Source of the DNA: Endomychus coccineus
Taxonomy: Eukaryota > Arthropoda > Insecta > Coleoptera > Endomychidae
Assembly: GCA_958510875.1 (NCBI GenBank)
Contig: OY294068.1
Location: 167,161,962 to 167,225,961, forward strand
DNA: 64,000 nucleotides
Direction of reading: 5' to 3'
Made by a program: the position numbers and the translations under genes. Every line of letters starts with the position of its first letter. Position 1 is the first letter of the stretch. Shown here piece by piece: positions 21,780 to 33,179 of this stretch. A model generated the notes under the pieces. The model was not told where the DNA came from. It saw nothing but the letters and a program-made list of their open reading frames with translations, and did no database searches.

Positions 21780-22740
21780 CGATTTCCCAAAAAGTTTTGT
21801 TGTTTCTTTTAATTTAGCATTTGTTTTTCCTAAATAATCACATCGTTTCCCCATTTCTATTGTTTTTATTATTCGTGTTTTACCGAGTTATTAACCATTT
21901 CAGTGTTAGTGAAATTTTGAGCCATAATTTTATAAAATTTTTACGGAAAGCAAAGTAAAAACTGACATTTTTGAGGATAAATTCTCCAAATGCCAAAATG
22001 ACATAAGAAAAGCAAAGGCAACTAAGGTATTTTAATCAAGTAAAATTAGTAAGCCAAAATTGCAGAGACTCTAAAATCATTTTTTTCAAGCTAATCCGTT
22101 GATTTTATCAAACATTGACCACAAAAAAGTTCTGGACACTTTTCCCGTTACATCCTCAAGTTTGAGCCATTTCTATGGTCTCTAAGGCTCTATGCTCCGC
22201 TCTCAAAAACGGCTATTATTGACAGTAACTCACCTGCCAAATATTGTAAAAGTCCTCCATCACGTTCTCAAGTTATACCGAAAAAACAAAATTATTTTTG
22301 CCACTTTGAAGCCCTCTACCGGCTAAACAAGACACTTGAGGCAAAAGTAAAAAGGCTCATCAAATTTTTATCGAATCAAAGAATCTTCGGTTTTATTTTA
22401 GCCACGCAGTTCGAGGATATATCTATCCTGGGGGAAGTAATGATTGCAAAAACTTAAAATTTGAACCAAAGCTTCCTTGAACATGGACAATAAAAGGGTT
22501 CAACTCCCATACCTTGGTCAGAAGTCCAAAGAGTTCAAAAAAATTAAAACTTCAAAAATTACCTGAAAAATAGCTCAGAAACCAGTTTTTGGGATTTTTG
22601 GGATGGTTGCACCAAATATTTCTTGTTGAAAATTCTGGAATATCATTATTCTCATCACAAGAAACAACTTTTTCCACCTCCCCAACCTCTATCGAATGTT
22701 TACGAACCTCGCCTCATTTTTCCGTAGAATGACTCCACTA

Positions 22741-23039
22741 AAACGAGAAAATCCATTTAACATTTTCTAAAATGAATTTATTATAGAATTTATTATTTCA
22801 TGAAGAGCAATGAAAAACGTCCATACTAAAACGTATGAAGCAATTAGCGAATGAGATGTTAAATCTGCTGTCCAACATAAACTAATAATGTTCCAGTAGG
22901 TTGAGTTCTTGAAGGAGTGACTTAAGTTAACACTTAACCTCCTTTTTATAGTCTACTCTATAAAGTTACGAATAATAGATATAATGAGTGCGAAACACGT
23001 ATCAGTACCGGATAATGGAGGAAGTTTTTTGTCTTTTTT
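22741..23039. other. Spacer
   Basis: Nothing recognised between the mariner end and the non-LTR element. Confidence 0.35.
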
Positions 23040-25013
23040 TTATACTTGACTACACGAGAGGGAAACCTGTGCTCGAGGAACATCTTGTGAGCCAGCGGTG
23101 GAATTTTGGAAAAGGAGATTTGGATTTTTCTTAAAGGTTTGGAGGTTATCGATATAGGAAAAGACCTCACTAGGTAAAGAGTTCCACAATTTCTCTGTTG
23201 GACAAAAAAATGAAATTAGGTATGAAGAAGTTCGGCAGGTCTCGAGCTTGACAATGAAGGGGTGACTGGTTTGAGCTCGTCTAGTTCGCCTATCTGGAAT
23301 CTCTCGTGGTGGAACAACAGACGAGATTTCTGATGAACACTGAACATGGAAATATCTGTAGAGAAGAGAGAGATCTCCCCATAAGTCTGACATCATCAAT
23401 CAGACGAATAGCTCTTTTCTGTATAGAATTCAAGAGCTTCAGCGTATGTTTGAGAGCCGTAATCCATACATGTGTACAGTACTCCAGGACAGCTCAAACC
23501 TGGGCTTTGTAAATTGTAAGGAGCCTGCTGGGATGTAATTTTTTGTGAAGCGGTTTTCGCAATGAACCTCACATGATCGTCCCATGAGAAGGTGCGTCTA
23601 GTGCTAATCCCGAGCATGGATATGAAACGCTTCATAGGAATAGTTGTAACTCACATCATCATATTAAGGATTGTGGAATCCGTATTCCTGGTGAAGACGC
23701 AAGCTTGAGTTTCGGTTGCATTAAACTTAACTAGATTATCAGATCCTCATTTCAATATCTTTGCCAGATCTCCATTAATTGCGTCAACCTGTCTCTGTCT
23801 CGCTCCTATGGCTTTATTGGTAAAGATACGATATGAAGTGTACCATCATCTGCAAAGCTGTGGACTGGACAGGTGGTCACTGCCAACAGATCGTTTATAT
23901 GGAGCAGAAACAAAGTTTGTACCAAGACACATCCCCGTGGAACACCAGCATTGATAGACATTGTATCGGAGGATACTCCGTCAACCACAACATGGAGTGA
24001 TCTATCTGAGAGAAACCATATGGCGGAAGTTTCCCAAGAAGGCTGTTGACGCTCAACAGATGTATTCATTTTAGTTTGTAGCTTGAAAATTAACTTTGTC
24101 TTGGTTCAAGTTTAACTTTCAGATGACCTTCAGCGGTATTGCATAGGCACTCATAGTTTTTTGAACTAATAGAATGCTTATGTAGGGTTGTTATCTGTTA
24201 TGGAACCTGGCCTCACAAGACCATTTTTGTATCCCGTAGAGTTCAAGCAAGTGTATTTCCTTTCACCAATGCCAGGTAGAATATCCGACCCTCAGTCATT
24301 ATTGTGTTACTTTTAAGGTAGAAAATAAGGAATAACGAGTCTAGATATGAGCTTCTGAGAACATCTTGTTCAAGTACAGTGTACAATATAATCAATATAT
24401 CTTCATCAGAGCAAGTTACACGTTTAATTTCTCTTCGATTAAACCCATCAAAAAATACTTCTGAATTTTATTTACAAAAATTAGGAAGAGGAGCGTAAAT
24501 AGCACTCCCTATCCACATTGAGTGTACGAAGAGTGTGAATCGCGCTCCCTAGTCAACAAAGGCTTTGGTGCTTTACAGATATTTAATGCTACAGCTAGAG
24601 ATTACTCATGTTTTTGAATAGATTTCTGCCATACATGTGTAGGCAAGCAGGTCTCCTGTTGATCTCTGCTGACGAAAGCCATATTGTCGGTCATTCACGA
24701 TTTTTGAGCTCTTTAGGTATTGGATGAGCTCGAAGTTGACTGCTTTCTCCATCACTTTAGAGATCACAGATAATAGAGAAATTGATCTATAATTAGTAGG
24801 AAGGGTCTTCTTTCCTTTTTTTGGAATTTGTTCGACTCGAGTTTGTTTGAAAGGATAAACAACCTGTAGAAAGCTGGTGTTCAGGCACACATTCCTTGAG
24901 AACGATAGGTGCAATTCCGTATGACCCCATAGACTTTTGGTATTGAGATCAAGCAGAATGCTGCACCGGATGTAGTAATAATTGACATCAGTGTCCACTC
25001 GGAATAGCAACTT
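23040..25013 (-). pseudogene. Non-LTR retrotransposon reverse transcriptase (CR1/jockey-like), fragmented
   Basis: On the minus strand, from the right: NYRSISLLSVISKVMEKAV and YGFRQQRSTGDLLAY (24,606-25,010), RT fingers and palm. Then GVPRGCVLVQTLFLLHINDL and HSFADDGTLH (23,806-24,069), motifs B and C with the FADD aspartates intact. Then LGISTRRTFSWDDHV and the tail with LWNSLPSEVFSYIDNL (23,040-23,635), typical of the C terminus of these proteins. Several frameshifts separate the segments, and about 540 bp between 24,069 and 24,606 is low in recognisable sequence. The upstream endonuclease is missing. A foldback element abuts the 5' side at 25,014. Confidence 0.85.
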
Positions 25014-26262
25014 ACAGTCCATGAAATAAGCCCGGAAAAAGACCATAATAAAAAATATATATATAGTAAGCTAGAATTTCAAAATTTGTTTCGCATTTTG
25101 TTCCTAATATCCCATAGATCATTCATGACTATCAAGACCGTGGGGGTCGACCTTCCTACCCCCTCAAAACGGGGTTTCAACCCCTCAGAAGAGCATTCTT
25201 ATAAAAACAGTCCAAAATTAATGAATTAAGAGCCGAAAATGACCCCTAGTGTCTTTTTTGGGTTGCTGATCACGATTCCGCAGTTAGTTTTCTCGGAAAA
25301 CTCCCTCCAGATGGGAAATTTGAAAAATTTATATATAATATATAACTTATAATTTTGTTGCAAAAATGACCTCTAGTAGATTTTTGGGTCGCTGATCACG
25401 ATTCCGCTGTAATTTTTCCCAAAAAAGTCTCTCCAGATGGAAAATTCGGGAAATTTGAGATTTTCCTGAGACGTTTGTGAATAATAAAGTATAATTTTGT
25501 TGCAAACATTACCTCTAGTAGGTTTTTTGGGTCGCTGATCACGATTTCGCTGGAATTTTTCCCAAAAAAGTCTCTCCAGATAGAAAATTCGGGAAATTTG
25601 AGATTTTCCTGAGACGGTTATTAATAGTAAAGTATAATTTTGTTGCAAAAATGAGCTCTAGTCATGACCTCCAGTCATTTTTGCAACAAAATTATACTTT
25701 ATTATTCATAATCGTCTCAGGAAAATCTCAAATTTCCCGAATTTTCCATCTGGAGAGGTTTTTTGGAAAAATAACAGCAGAATCGTGATCAGCAACCAAA
25801 AAATCTACTAGAGGTCATTTTTGCAACAGAATTATACTTTATTATCCACAACCGTCTCAGGAAAATGTCAAATTTCCCATCTGGAGAGAGTTTTTTGAGC
25901 GGAATCGTGATCAGCGACCCAAAAAACCTACTAGACGTCATTTTTGCAACAAAATTATACATACAATATTATATATAAATTTTCCAAATTTCCCATCTGG
26001 ATGTGTTCCGAGAAAACTAACTGCGGAATCGTGATCCGCGACCCTAAAAACATACTAGGGGTCATTTTCGGCTCTTAATTCATTAATTTTGGACTCAATG
26101 CTCATCTGAAGGGTTGAAACCCCGTTTTGAGGGGGTAGAAAGGTCGACCCCCGCTGTCTTGATAGTCATGAATGATCTATGGGGTATTAGGAACAAGATG
26201 CAAAAAAAATTTTGAATTTCTGTTTACTATAATTTTTTTTTCTGGTTCGTTGCCTGGACTAT
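25014..26262. mobile_element. Foldback element with internal tandem sub-repeats, copy 1
   Basis: Left and right halves are inverted copies: the left end CAGTCC.. and right end ..GGACTA, followed inward by TATAGTAAGCTAGAATTTC (rc at the right, eroded), CCATAGATCATTCATGACTA and the GGGGTCGACC block. Inside, a module of about 130 bp (TTTTGTTGCAAAAATGACCT, TCGCTGATCACGATTCCGCT, CTCTCCAGATGGAAAATTC) is repeated several times in each half, pointing toward the centre near 25,665. No transposase. A second copy lies at 48.1 kb. The ends with TA suggest a Tc1/mariner-mobilised non-autonomous family. Confidence 0.8.
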
Positions 26263-27560
26263 TAATATTATTTAAGAATAAAACTGATCTGTCGTTAATT
26301 TTTGAATTTTTGCGAAGTATAGCTTCCAAATTTATCAAACAAAATGTGAAATGGAACATTCTCCGGAGTCTAGACACACAAAATGGAAATAAGAGGATAT
26401 TATTAAATCAAAACTAAGAAGCAAAATTGATAAATAAACATTTCTATTCGTTTCTATTGAATAAATACATCATAGAGTACCAAATATAATAAATAAATAA
26501 ATGAAATTTAACACAAATACATAAAATAAATTAAAATAAAATTACGTAATAACAAAAGTATATTATAATCTAATATTCAATTTCAAGTCTCAAGCAGCAG
26601 CTGAAAAAGAAAACGTATTGAGTAATTCAGAATATAAAACCCAAGCTGGTGTAAAAAACATTTAATATGTATCTTTCCGAAGGTACCAGAGGCTGGAGTA
26701 TTCATAATAGAAATAATTCACCAATCGATAATACATCAGTCTTCATACATAATTATTTTCTGAGACTCTTCTCAAGGTATATACAGTCCTTCAAAGTCCG
26801 GTTTGAAAATTTGTTTTTTTCGCCATTCTTTAATCGGTTCTGCATTTTGATCAAATTTGATTGAAGTACTCATATAATGGATACCTATTATTTAACCCTT
26901 GAAACATTACTAATATTATACAGGGGTTCCCTTTATACAGGGGTTCCCTTTATCTACTCCACTGGATATTTGGGAAAATTGCCCACTTCTTAAATTTCTC
27001 GTTCAATTAAAAGAATCTAGCAAAAACATACTATCGACTGGTGGACTATTGATATTATAAAGTGGGACATCCTGTAGGATAAAAGTATGGCCGTTCATGA
27101 TTTCGAAATCAGACGCGCTGACAGAAATTGTTAGTTCGAATTAGAAAAATTGTCGTATTTACAGAAATAATTTTCCATTAATGTATTTCCGTAAACTTCA
27201 CAAAATGGAATCTCCGAAAGCGGAGAGTGTTTTTCAGTCAATAATATGTATAAAGTGTCACTGAGAAAATGGTGATAAGCAATGTTGAATCTATTAATAA
27301 ATGAGTGAAAAAGTTAATAAATGTAATGGCAATAAACATTATAAAGAAATCTAAAAACGAAAATCAGAACCCTCAAACCAAACACCACACCATTATTTAG
27401 AAATTTAGATAATGATTTCGGCAATTAAATTGCCAATTTACTGATCCTTATTGAGACTTCTAAATATTAATATGGTGCTTGGATTGATTCAATGTATTAC
27501 ATTGTTCGTTTCTTCAAACGTTTATATCGTATTAATGATTAGTGAATAGAGATACAACAA
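26263..27560. other. Downstream flank of the troponin I gene
   Basis: It holds the 3' untranslated region of the longest troponin I isoform immediately left of 27,561, then AT-rich intergenic DNA. I found no canonical AATAAA on the minus strand close to the stop; TATAAA lies about 30 bases beyond it (27,531-27,536). A 15-bp tandem duplication (ACAGGGGTTCCCTTT) is at about 26,922-26,952. Confidence 0.4.
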
Positions 27561-27898
27561 TTATTCACCTTCAATGAGAGGAGAAGTGGGAACTTCTGAT
27601 TGTGGAACATCCATATTTACATCAGGTTCAGCTGTATCTTCTGCACTAACAGGTGCACTCTCTGTCGGTGCTGCTTCCGCTGATGGGGTTTGTCCTTCGG
27701 CTGGAACATTTTGGTCTTCAGAAGGTACACCCTGTCCCTCAGGTGGTGGAGCCTGCCCCTCAGCTGGTGGAGCCTGACCTTCAGCTAGTTGTGGTTGACC
27801 ATCAGCTGGTTGTGGTTGACCTTCAGTGGTTGGTGCTTCTCCTTCAGCTGCTGGTGCTTGACCTTCAGCTGGTGGTACTTGAGTTTCGCCTTGTTCGC
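27561..27898 (-). CDS. wupA: Troponin I extension exon E4: heptad-repeat Pro/Glu/Gly tail and stop
   Basis: The acceptor TTGTTAG at 27,899 opens the exon with GC, completing a Gly codon begun in E3. It then reads 111 residues to TAA at 27,561-27,563. The first two-thirds is nine or ten imperfect heptads of the type PPAEGQA (examples VPPAEGQ, APAAEGE, PQLAEGQ, APPAEGQ, APPPEGQ). The end is less regular (DVNMDVPQSEVPTSPLIEGE). It is acidic, without hydrophobic core, so intrinsically disordered. It fits as the C-terminal part of a heavy, flight-muscle-type troponin I. The plus-strand frames across it are shadows. Confidence 0.88.
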
Positions 27899-28002
27899 CT
27901 AACAACCAAGAACAACTGAATTAGTTCAAGATATTAAGCTACCGAAAAAACTATTCAAATAACTGGTAATTCAAAAATATTACTGGATTATTGTGACATT
28001 AC

Positions 28003-28032
28003 CTGCGGCGATATCTGTAGGTGGGGCAATTC
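28003..28032 (-). CDS. wupA: Troponin I extension micro-exon E3
   Basis: A 30-nt exon between acceptor CCTTCAG and donor GTAATG. It enters with GA (completing Gly from E2) and encodes IAPPTDIAA plus the first base of the next Gly. Phase matches both neighbours exactly, and the proline-rich content fits the tail. It is separated from E4 by a 104-bp intron and from E2 by 7.8 kb of transposon-filled intron. Confidence 0.75.
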
Positions 28033-28620
28033 CTGAAGGAAAATAAAATCAATTATAATACAATATGGTGATATCGTATGTGATTGATGAAATGAAAGTA
28101 GCCTACATGATTGAATCGGACAATGGAGATGAGTGAGAGAATACGGAAATAGGTTAAAAGTATATTTTACAATTATCTCCATCTATCTAGTTCCAGTTTA
28201 ATGATTTACATTCGATATCGATTTTATCGTCTGTGTGATACCTCCAAAATCAAATCTGGAATGATAGACAGATAGATAGAAAGAAATAAAATGGTAACTT
28301 TACTATCTACCTAGTTACTCAAATTATAAGATGTCAATTCATAAATATACGCTTTATGATTCTTGCATCCGGTTGCGTTAGATGTTCTATTTCTGAAATG
28401 GGTTAGTTTTATGCATAAATCTTGTTTTTTACAAGTCGTAATCGGTATTGATTTAGTTTTAAACAGAAAATATATAAAAATGAATCATATCATCATATAG
28501 CAATTCCACTGCTACTGTCTTCTATTAAAAGGAATAATAATGAAGATTCTTGACCCAGTATGAATTATATATAAGAATTCTCGGGGAATAGGTCACATTA
28601 ACACTTTGTTTTAAATTTTA

Positions 28621-28662
28621 GTCTTTACGTACGTTTCGGTCTCACGACCATCATCAGAAGAC
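28621..28662 (-). ncRNA. Hammerhead ribozyme motif in PLE terminus
   Basis: On the minus strand: stem I GTCTT/AAGAC (5 perfect pairs), core CTGATGA, stem II GGTC-GTGA-GACC with a GNRA tetraloop, GAAA, self-complementary stem III CGTACG, cleavage triplet GTA. All invariant hammerhead bases are present in order. This is the best-formed of the four motifs in the window. The six-base stem III suggests activity as a dimer. Confidence 0.82.
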
Positions 28663-29049
28663 TTATTATGTCAAAAGGGTTTATTAAAACTAATTATAGC
28701 ACAAGCGTCCATATCGCACAATTTTCAATCAAAGTCCACGCCGTCGAAACGAACAGAACCACGAATAATCGAAATTGTATCGTCGATATTAAAGTATAAA
28801 ATTTTTTGTAACAAGAATCCACTGTTCAGTAATATTCTTATAATATACAAGCGCATGTTGCTATGGTCTGATAACAACTGAAGTTCGAAGTTCGTTTGTT
28901 GGTATCTATTTACGAACCAGATGTAAGATGTATGAGGTACTTGAAAAAGGTTTCAGACCTGTATTGGAATATCACTTTTAGCATTCTTCTTAAAATATAC
29001 TTTTAACATTATAAAGACGCATGTAGGAATTTGCAAGACTTTTAATTAA

Positions 29050-30873
29050 TGAAGTTAGTATAAACCTGACTTGATCCCTGAATATCATTCCTATGATTTA
29101 CAGATTTGGAGTCACGTTTTATGTGAATCATCTCCAGGATAGATCTTTTATAATAATTGGTTTCCTTAGCTAAAATATTAACATTTTTGTAATCAAATTG
29201 ATGGTCACAATCAAAGCATGGCTTAGCAAGGGCGGTGGAATTTTATTATTTCTTGTGCTACACTTATGGCCATATATTCTTTTTTTGTAAATATTGTTTA
29301 GAGATTCCAGTATAAGTCCCATCACAATCTAAACAATTCAATTTATATACTGTGTGGGTTTGTTTATCCTTAGTATTACAGGTTTTAGATTTGAGAAATA
29401 TTTCCCAACACAGTTAGTAGGTTTACGCGCAACATTTATATCGTACTTTTTCAAACATTTCTTAATTTTTTCTGAGGTCTCCGGAATGTATGGTAAAGTT
29501 ATATAATTGTCTGTATTACCTTTCATGTTATTTTTATATGAAGAACCATTATAGATTTTGTTTATTCTCTCTTTAATGATAGGATTGAAGAAAGTTTTTG
29601 GGTAGCCATTTCCAGTGTATTAAGAACAATTTTTAAATTTTTGGGACGGTTCTCTGCGAGGGACAATTTTACCGCGCGGTCTGTAAGGCTGTTTATGACA
29701 CTTTTTTTATAACAAGCTGGTGCAACGGAATTGAAGTGAAGATAATGTTGAGACCAAACTTCTTTAGTGAACCAATAAGGTTTTATTTTTCCATCTGCAT
29801 CATGCCTAATGTTCATATCTAGGAAATTTATGTTTTTGTTTACTTCTATTTCACAAGTGAATTGAAGTTTACAGTGGAAATTGTTAAATTTATTAATCAT
29901 ATATTGAATTTTATCGTTGGGAGCACACATAAGGCAATCATCTACATACCGTTTAAAGAATACAGGCTGAAAATCTAATGAACTTATAACAGATTCCTCT
30001 AGGCATTCCATAACGAGGTTAGCAATGGTAGCTGAAATAGGAGATCCCATTGCTGTGCCGAAAATTTGTCCAAAATATTGCTGACCGCACTGAAAATAAG
30101 TGCATTCTAAACAAAACTTTACAGCATTTATAAATTCCGATGGATCAAGAGGTGTGTGGTTTTTAATATCTGCCTCTGCCCAACATTTTTTGATGCAATT
30201 CAATGCCAAAACAACAGGTATATTTGTAAATAAAGAAACAACGGCCAAGGAAATTAGTTGATGGTTTACGGGTACGGATTGATTTTTTATAAATTCATTC
30301 TTTCACATGAAATACATTTTTTCCTATTATATTATTGATAGATTTTGATAGAAACTTTGATAAATTGTAAGTAGGCGCTCCAATATTACTTACAATGGGT
30401 CTTAGAGGTCTATCATTTTCATGTAGTTTCGGAAGCCCATAGATATAAGGTGCTAGCCCATTATGGCAAATTAATTTATTTTTTAATTCAATAGGGATTA
30501 TCTTATTTTTGTGCCATTTATTCATTCATATTATTTTGTACTAATAAAGTAGGGTTGTTTCATCATTTAAAAGGTTTCCTATTTTGTTTTCATAGTCATT
30601 TCTATGCATTATGACGGTTTTATTACATTTATCCGCGTTCAAAACTAATATTTGAGGGTCAGCATCTAAGAACTCTTTTGTTATTTTTATATGATAGTTA
30701 AAACGATTCTTTGCAATACATATTTCTGCTTTCTGTTTGTTCTTTTTGTTTGTCAAGATGTTACAAACTTTGTTTGTAATTTCATTTTTTTCTTCTAAAT
30801 TTTTATTCTTAATTCCGCATTCTAGATTTGCAATAATGTTGTCGATAGGCAGTTTTTTATCATTATTAGGCAA
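29050..30873 (-). pseudogene. PLE reverse transcriptase and GIY-YIG endonuclease, decayed
   Basis: The N-terminal segment 30,541-30,873 includes VLNADKCNKTVIMHRNDYE, typical of PLE N-RT. Segment 30,295-30,525 has YIYGLPKLHENDRPLRPIVS. Core segment 29,562-30,248 has LISLAVVSLFTNIP, where the usual motif A aspartate (FDVVSLF) is replaced by alanine, then GTAMGSPISATIANLVME (motif B) and KRYVDDCLM (motif C intact), then INFLDMNI. Segment 29,338-29,526 leads by a frameshift into the endonuclease region with THTVYKLNC and GTYTGISKQ, a GIY-YIG in which YIG is YTG. Frame breaks and the lost Asp indicate a dead copy. Confidence 0.88.
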
Positions 30874-30902
30874 AGGATAAACAAACCCACACAGTATATA
30901 AA

Positions 30903-31118
30903 TTGAATTGTTTAGATTGTGATGGGACTTATACTGGAATCTCTAAACAATATTTACAAAAACGAATGTATGGCCATAAGTATAGCACAAGAAATAATAA
31001 TTTAGAAAATTCCACCGCCCTTGCTAAACACTGCTTTGATTACAACCATCAATTTGATTACAAAAATGTTAATATTTTAACTAAGGAAACCAATTATTAT
31101 AAAAGATCTATCCTGTAG
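30903..31118 (+). pseudogene. Orphan GIY-YIG endonuclease segment of the PLE
   Basis: The open frame encodes NCLDCDGTYTGISKQYLQKR, then YGHKYSTRNNN and ALAKHCFDYNHQFDYKN, ending at a TAG inside the downstream region. It is the inverted duplicate of 29,050-29,345, better preserved than the copy attached to the RT. It is a fragment only: no start context and no RT. Confidence 0.8.
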
Positions 31119-31597
31119 ATGATTCACATAAAACGTGACTCCAAATCTGTAAATCATAGGAATGATATTCAGGGATTAAGTGAGATTTATACTTACTTGA
31201 ATAATTAAAAGTCTTGCAAATTCCTACATGCGTCTTTATAATGTTAAAAGTATATTCTAAGAAGAATGCTAAAAGTGATATTCCAATACAGGTCTGAAAC
31301 CTTTTTCAAGTACCTCATAAATCTAACATCTGGTTCGTAAATCGATATCAACAAATGACTTCGAACTTCAGTTGTTATGAGACCATAGCAACATGCGCTT
31401 GTATATTATAAGAATATTACTGAACAGTGGATTCTTGTTACAGAAAATTTTATAATTTAATATTGACGATACAATTTCGATTATTCGTGGTTCTGTTCGT
31501 TTCGACGGCGTGGGTTTTGATTGAAAATTGTGCGATATGGACGCTTAGTGTTAATGTTTGGATGAAAGTTGAAATACAAAAGTAATCAGGTTAATCG

Positions 31598-32068
31598 ATG
31601 GTGCGTATCAGGTTATTGATGGTGCAAACCGTTATTATCAGTCCAGCGGTCTACCTCAATTTCAAATGGCACTTCGGCACATCAAATTTCCCGCCGTCCA
31701 AATCCACAGACGTCAAGATGAGAGAGTTGCCCATCAGCAATTATAATGGTACATTCGCAAGGTATAATGCAGTTACCAAAGCCAAAGTTGCTTATGCGTT
31801 TGACTTGCACGCTAAATTTGGCCGCGTGCAATTCCCCAAGGCTCAAAATTGGGGCGTTGCATGTCGGCAACTGTGCATACTCACGGTGAAAGATATTTTA
31901 AGACAATACTTCAAATTGCTGACGATGACAAGTTGCCCACGAAAAGCTTTGAGTGAAAAACCGCGGAAAATTGCAAATACTAAATTGTTAGCCTCGGTTC
32001 GAGTAGTACGCAACGATAAAAAGTCATGGATTGTCGTATTGGGTCAAATTCACAAGCCTGCAATCTGA
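31598..32068 (+). CDS. Unrecognised 156-residue open frame
   Basis: This is the longest open frame without a match in the window: basic (many Lys and Arg), no signal peptide or membrane segment, one stretch ISNYNGTFARYNAVTKAKVA. It starts just beyond the PLE partial copy inside a troponin I intron, on the opposite strand. There are no recognisable domain motifs and no second exon that I can identify. It may be a chance frame or part of an unknown transposon. Low confidence that it is a gene. Confidence 0.15.
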   Translation: MVRIRLLMVQTVIISPAVYLNFKWHFGTSNFPPSKSTDVKMRELPISNYNGTFARYNAVTKAKVAYAFDLHAKFGRVQFPKAQNWGVACRQLCILTVKDILRQYFKLLTMTSCPRKALSEKPRKIANTKLLASVRVVRNDKKSWIVVLGQIHKPAI

Positions 32069-32896
32069 ATTTTCCTCAAAATTGCCTTTCTCAAATTGTA
32101 TTCTAAGTTTTCCTAAAAAAGTTGGCCAAATCGTCTGAAATTGGAAAAAAAATGCACCTCCATCAACTTGTAGTTTTCATGTAAAAGAAAAGCTTGTGTG
32201 AGTGCCAACATTTTTTTTCATGCTTAATCCCCCCTAACTTCGAACGTAAGGCTTCCGAGTAATGAGCATTGATAACAAAAATTTTCCGCCTGGTCAGAAA
32301 GTGTTATACCACGTTCCAATTTTGAACATAACTAAAGCTACCAGTGCTGACAACTGCATGGAGAAAGAATGTTGGCATTTATTGAATATTGATCGCCAAG
32401 CACCAAACCCCAAAGTGCTATAACACGTTCCAAAATTGAATACTTTCTGGGGCGGCTAACTCGAAATGCGGCGGGGTGGGAGGTTCAACTCACATAGGAT
32501 AAAATACTCGGATTAATAATTGCTAAAGCATAACAGATATGCCAACATAGGCCCAAAATATGTATCTCCTAGACTATAAACGCTAAGTCCCACCGATTGG
32601 CATCATTCTTTAGTGTATTCAAAGTTTCTTTGAATTAGAAATAACAAAGCCGTAAAAAAATGATTTTCATAAGAAGTTATTTCAACTTGTTCCGCCTCTT
32701 CATGAAGTTCCGATTACGTTACTGCTATTCAGTGAGAGATATAAAGATGAGTTGATAATAGCTGTTTTATCTCAGTATAATTGAGAAAAGGTTTGCACCC
32801 GTATTGGTGAGAGTGTAAAAAAATGTATGTTGAGTACATCTAATCTCACACATAATACTGTTACATGAGACGAATATGAAAATGATGAATGAAATG
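32069..32896. other. Intron sequence, short internal repeat
   Basis: TGTTATACCACGTTCCAATT (about 32,304) and CTATAACACGTTCCAAAATT (about 32,418) are diverged direct repeats. Otherwise nothing recognised. Confidence 0.35.
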
Positions 32897-33178
32897 TTAT
32901 GGATCTAGCGACGCAAATGATGTGATGAAGACTTTACCGTTCTGTTTCATTTTTTCCAGAAGTTGTTCGAAACTTGGATGTTCTTCAGGATTTTCAATGG
33001 TTAAATCAACAACCTTATATGAGAGCGAGGTTTTAATGTACATTAAAACACCTTCACCGTTTTCTTTACGTGATTCTATGAGGGAATAGTTAGGGATGTT
33101 CACAACCTCTCTGCTGTCGGTTGGGGCAATCACTGTTTCTGGTAAAGTGATTATATCATAATTTTTGGAAAGCACAAA
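32897..33178 (-). pseudogene. Non-LTR retrotransposon endonuclease fragment
   Basis: The minus-strand frame reads YDIITLPETV, then VVNIPNYSLIESRKENGEGV and MYIKTSLSYKVVDL. This matches the layout of apurinic-like endonucleases of CR1/jockey-type elements (ETWL, PGY, GGGVAIYV). The catalytic Glu of the SETW motif is present as P-E-T. Both ends are cut. The family may be the same as the RT at 23-25 kb, but they do not overlap, so this is unproven. Confidence 0.75.
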
Positions 33179-33179
33179 T

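Larger units (their letters stand above)
18961..22740 (+). mobile_element. Mariner-like transposon with very long inverted arms
   Basis: The right arm (22,740 back to about 21,890) is continuous. Its reverse complement is found on the left in two pieces, 18,961-19,277 and 20,161-20,790, split by a nested inverted-repeat element inserted in a TA run. The arms are thus about 0.85-0.95 kb. Both ends read TAGTGGA, compatible with TA insertion. The arms extend into the transposase start: ATGGCTCAAAATTTCACTAA at 20,737 reappears inverted near 21,925. Between the arms lies a decayed transposase gene. Confidence 0.85.
28545..31560 (-). mobile_element. Penelope-like element with inverted partial copy, in troponin I intron
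   Basis: The main body (28,545-30,873) is on the minus strand: N-terminal region, RT, degraded GIY-YIG and a 3' region ending with a hammerhead motif and the TTCTCGGGGAATAGGTCACA word. Immediately beyond its 5' side, 30,875-31,560 is a plus-strand copy of only the GIY-YIG and 3' region, nearly identical to 28,700-29,385 in inverted orientation. A partial copy placed upstream of a fuller one is a known PLE layout. Related debris lies at 0.6-1.3, 4.7 and 36.5 kb. Confidence 0.85.

Noticed and set aside
27574..27919. Plus-strand open frames of 67 and 88 residues, Gly/Ser or Leu/Val-rich
   Set aside because: They are the antisense of the repetitive troponin I exon E4. The minus strand has splice sites and phase continuity.
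32889..33089. Plus-strand 66-residue frame
   Set aside because: Shadow of the minus-strand non-LTR endonuclease fragment.
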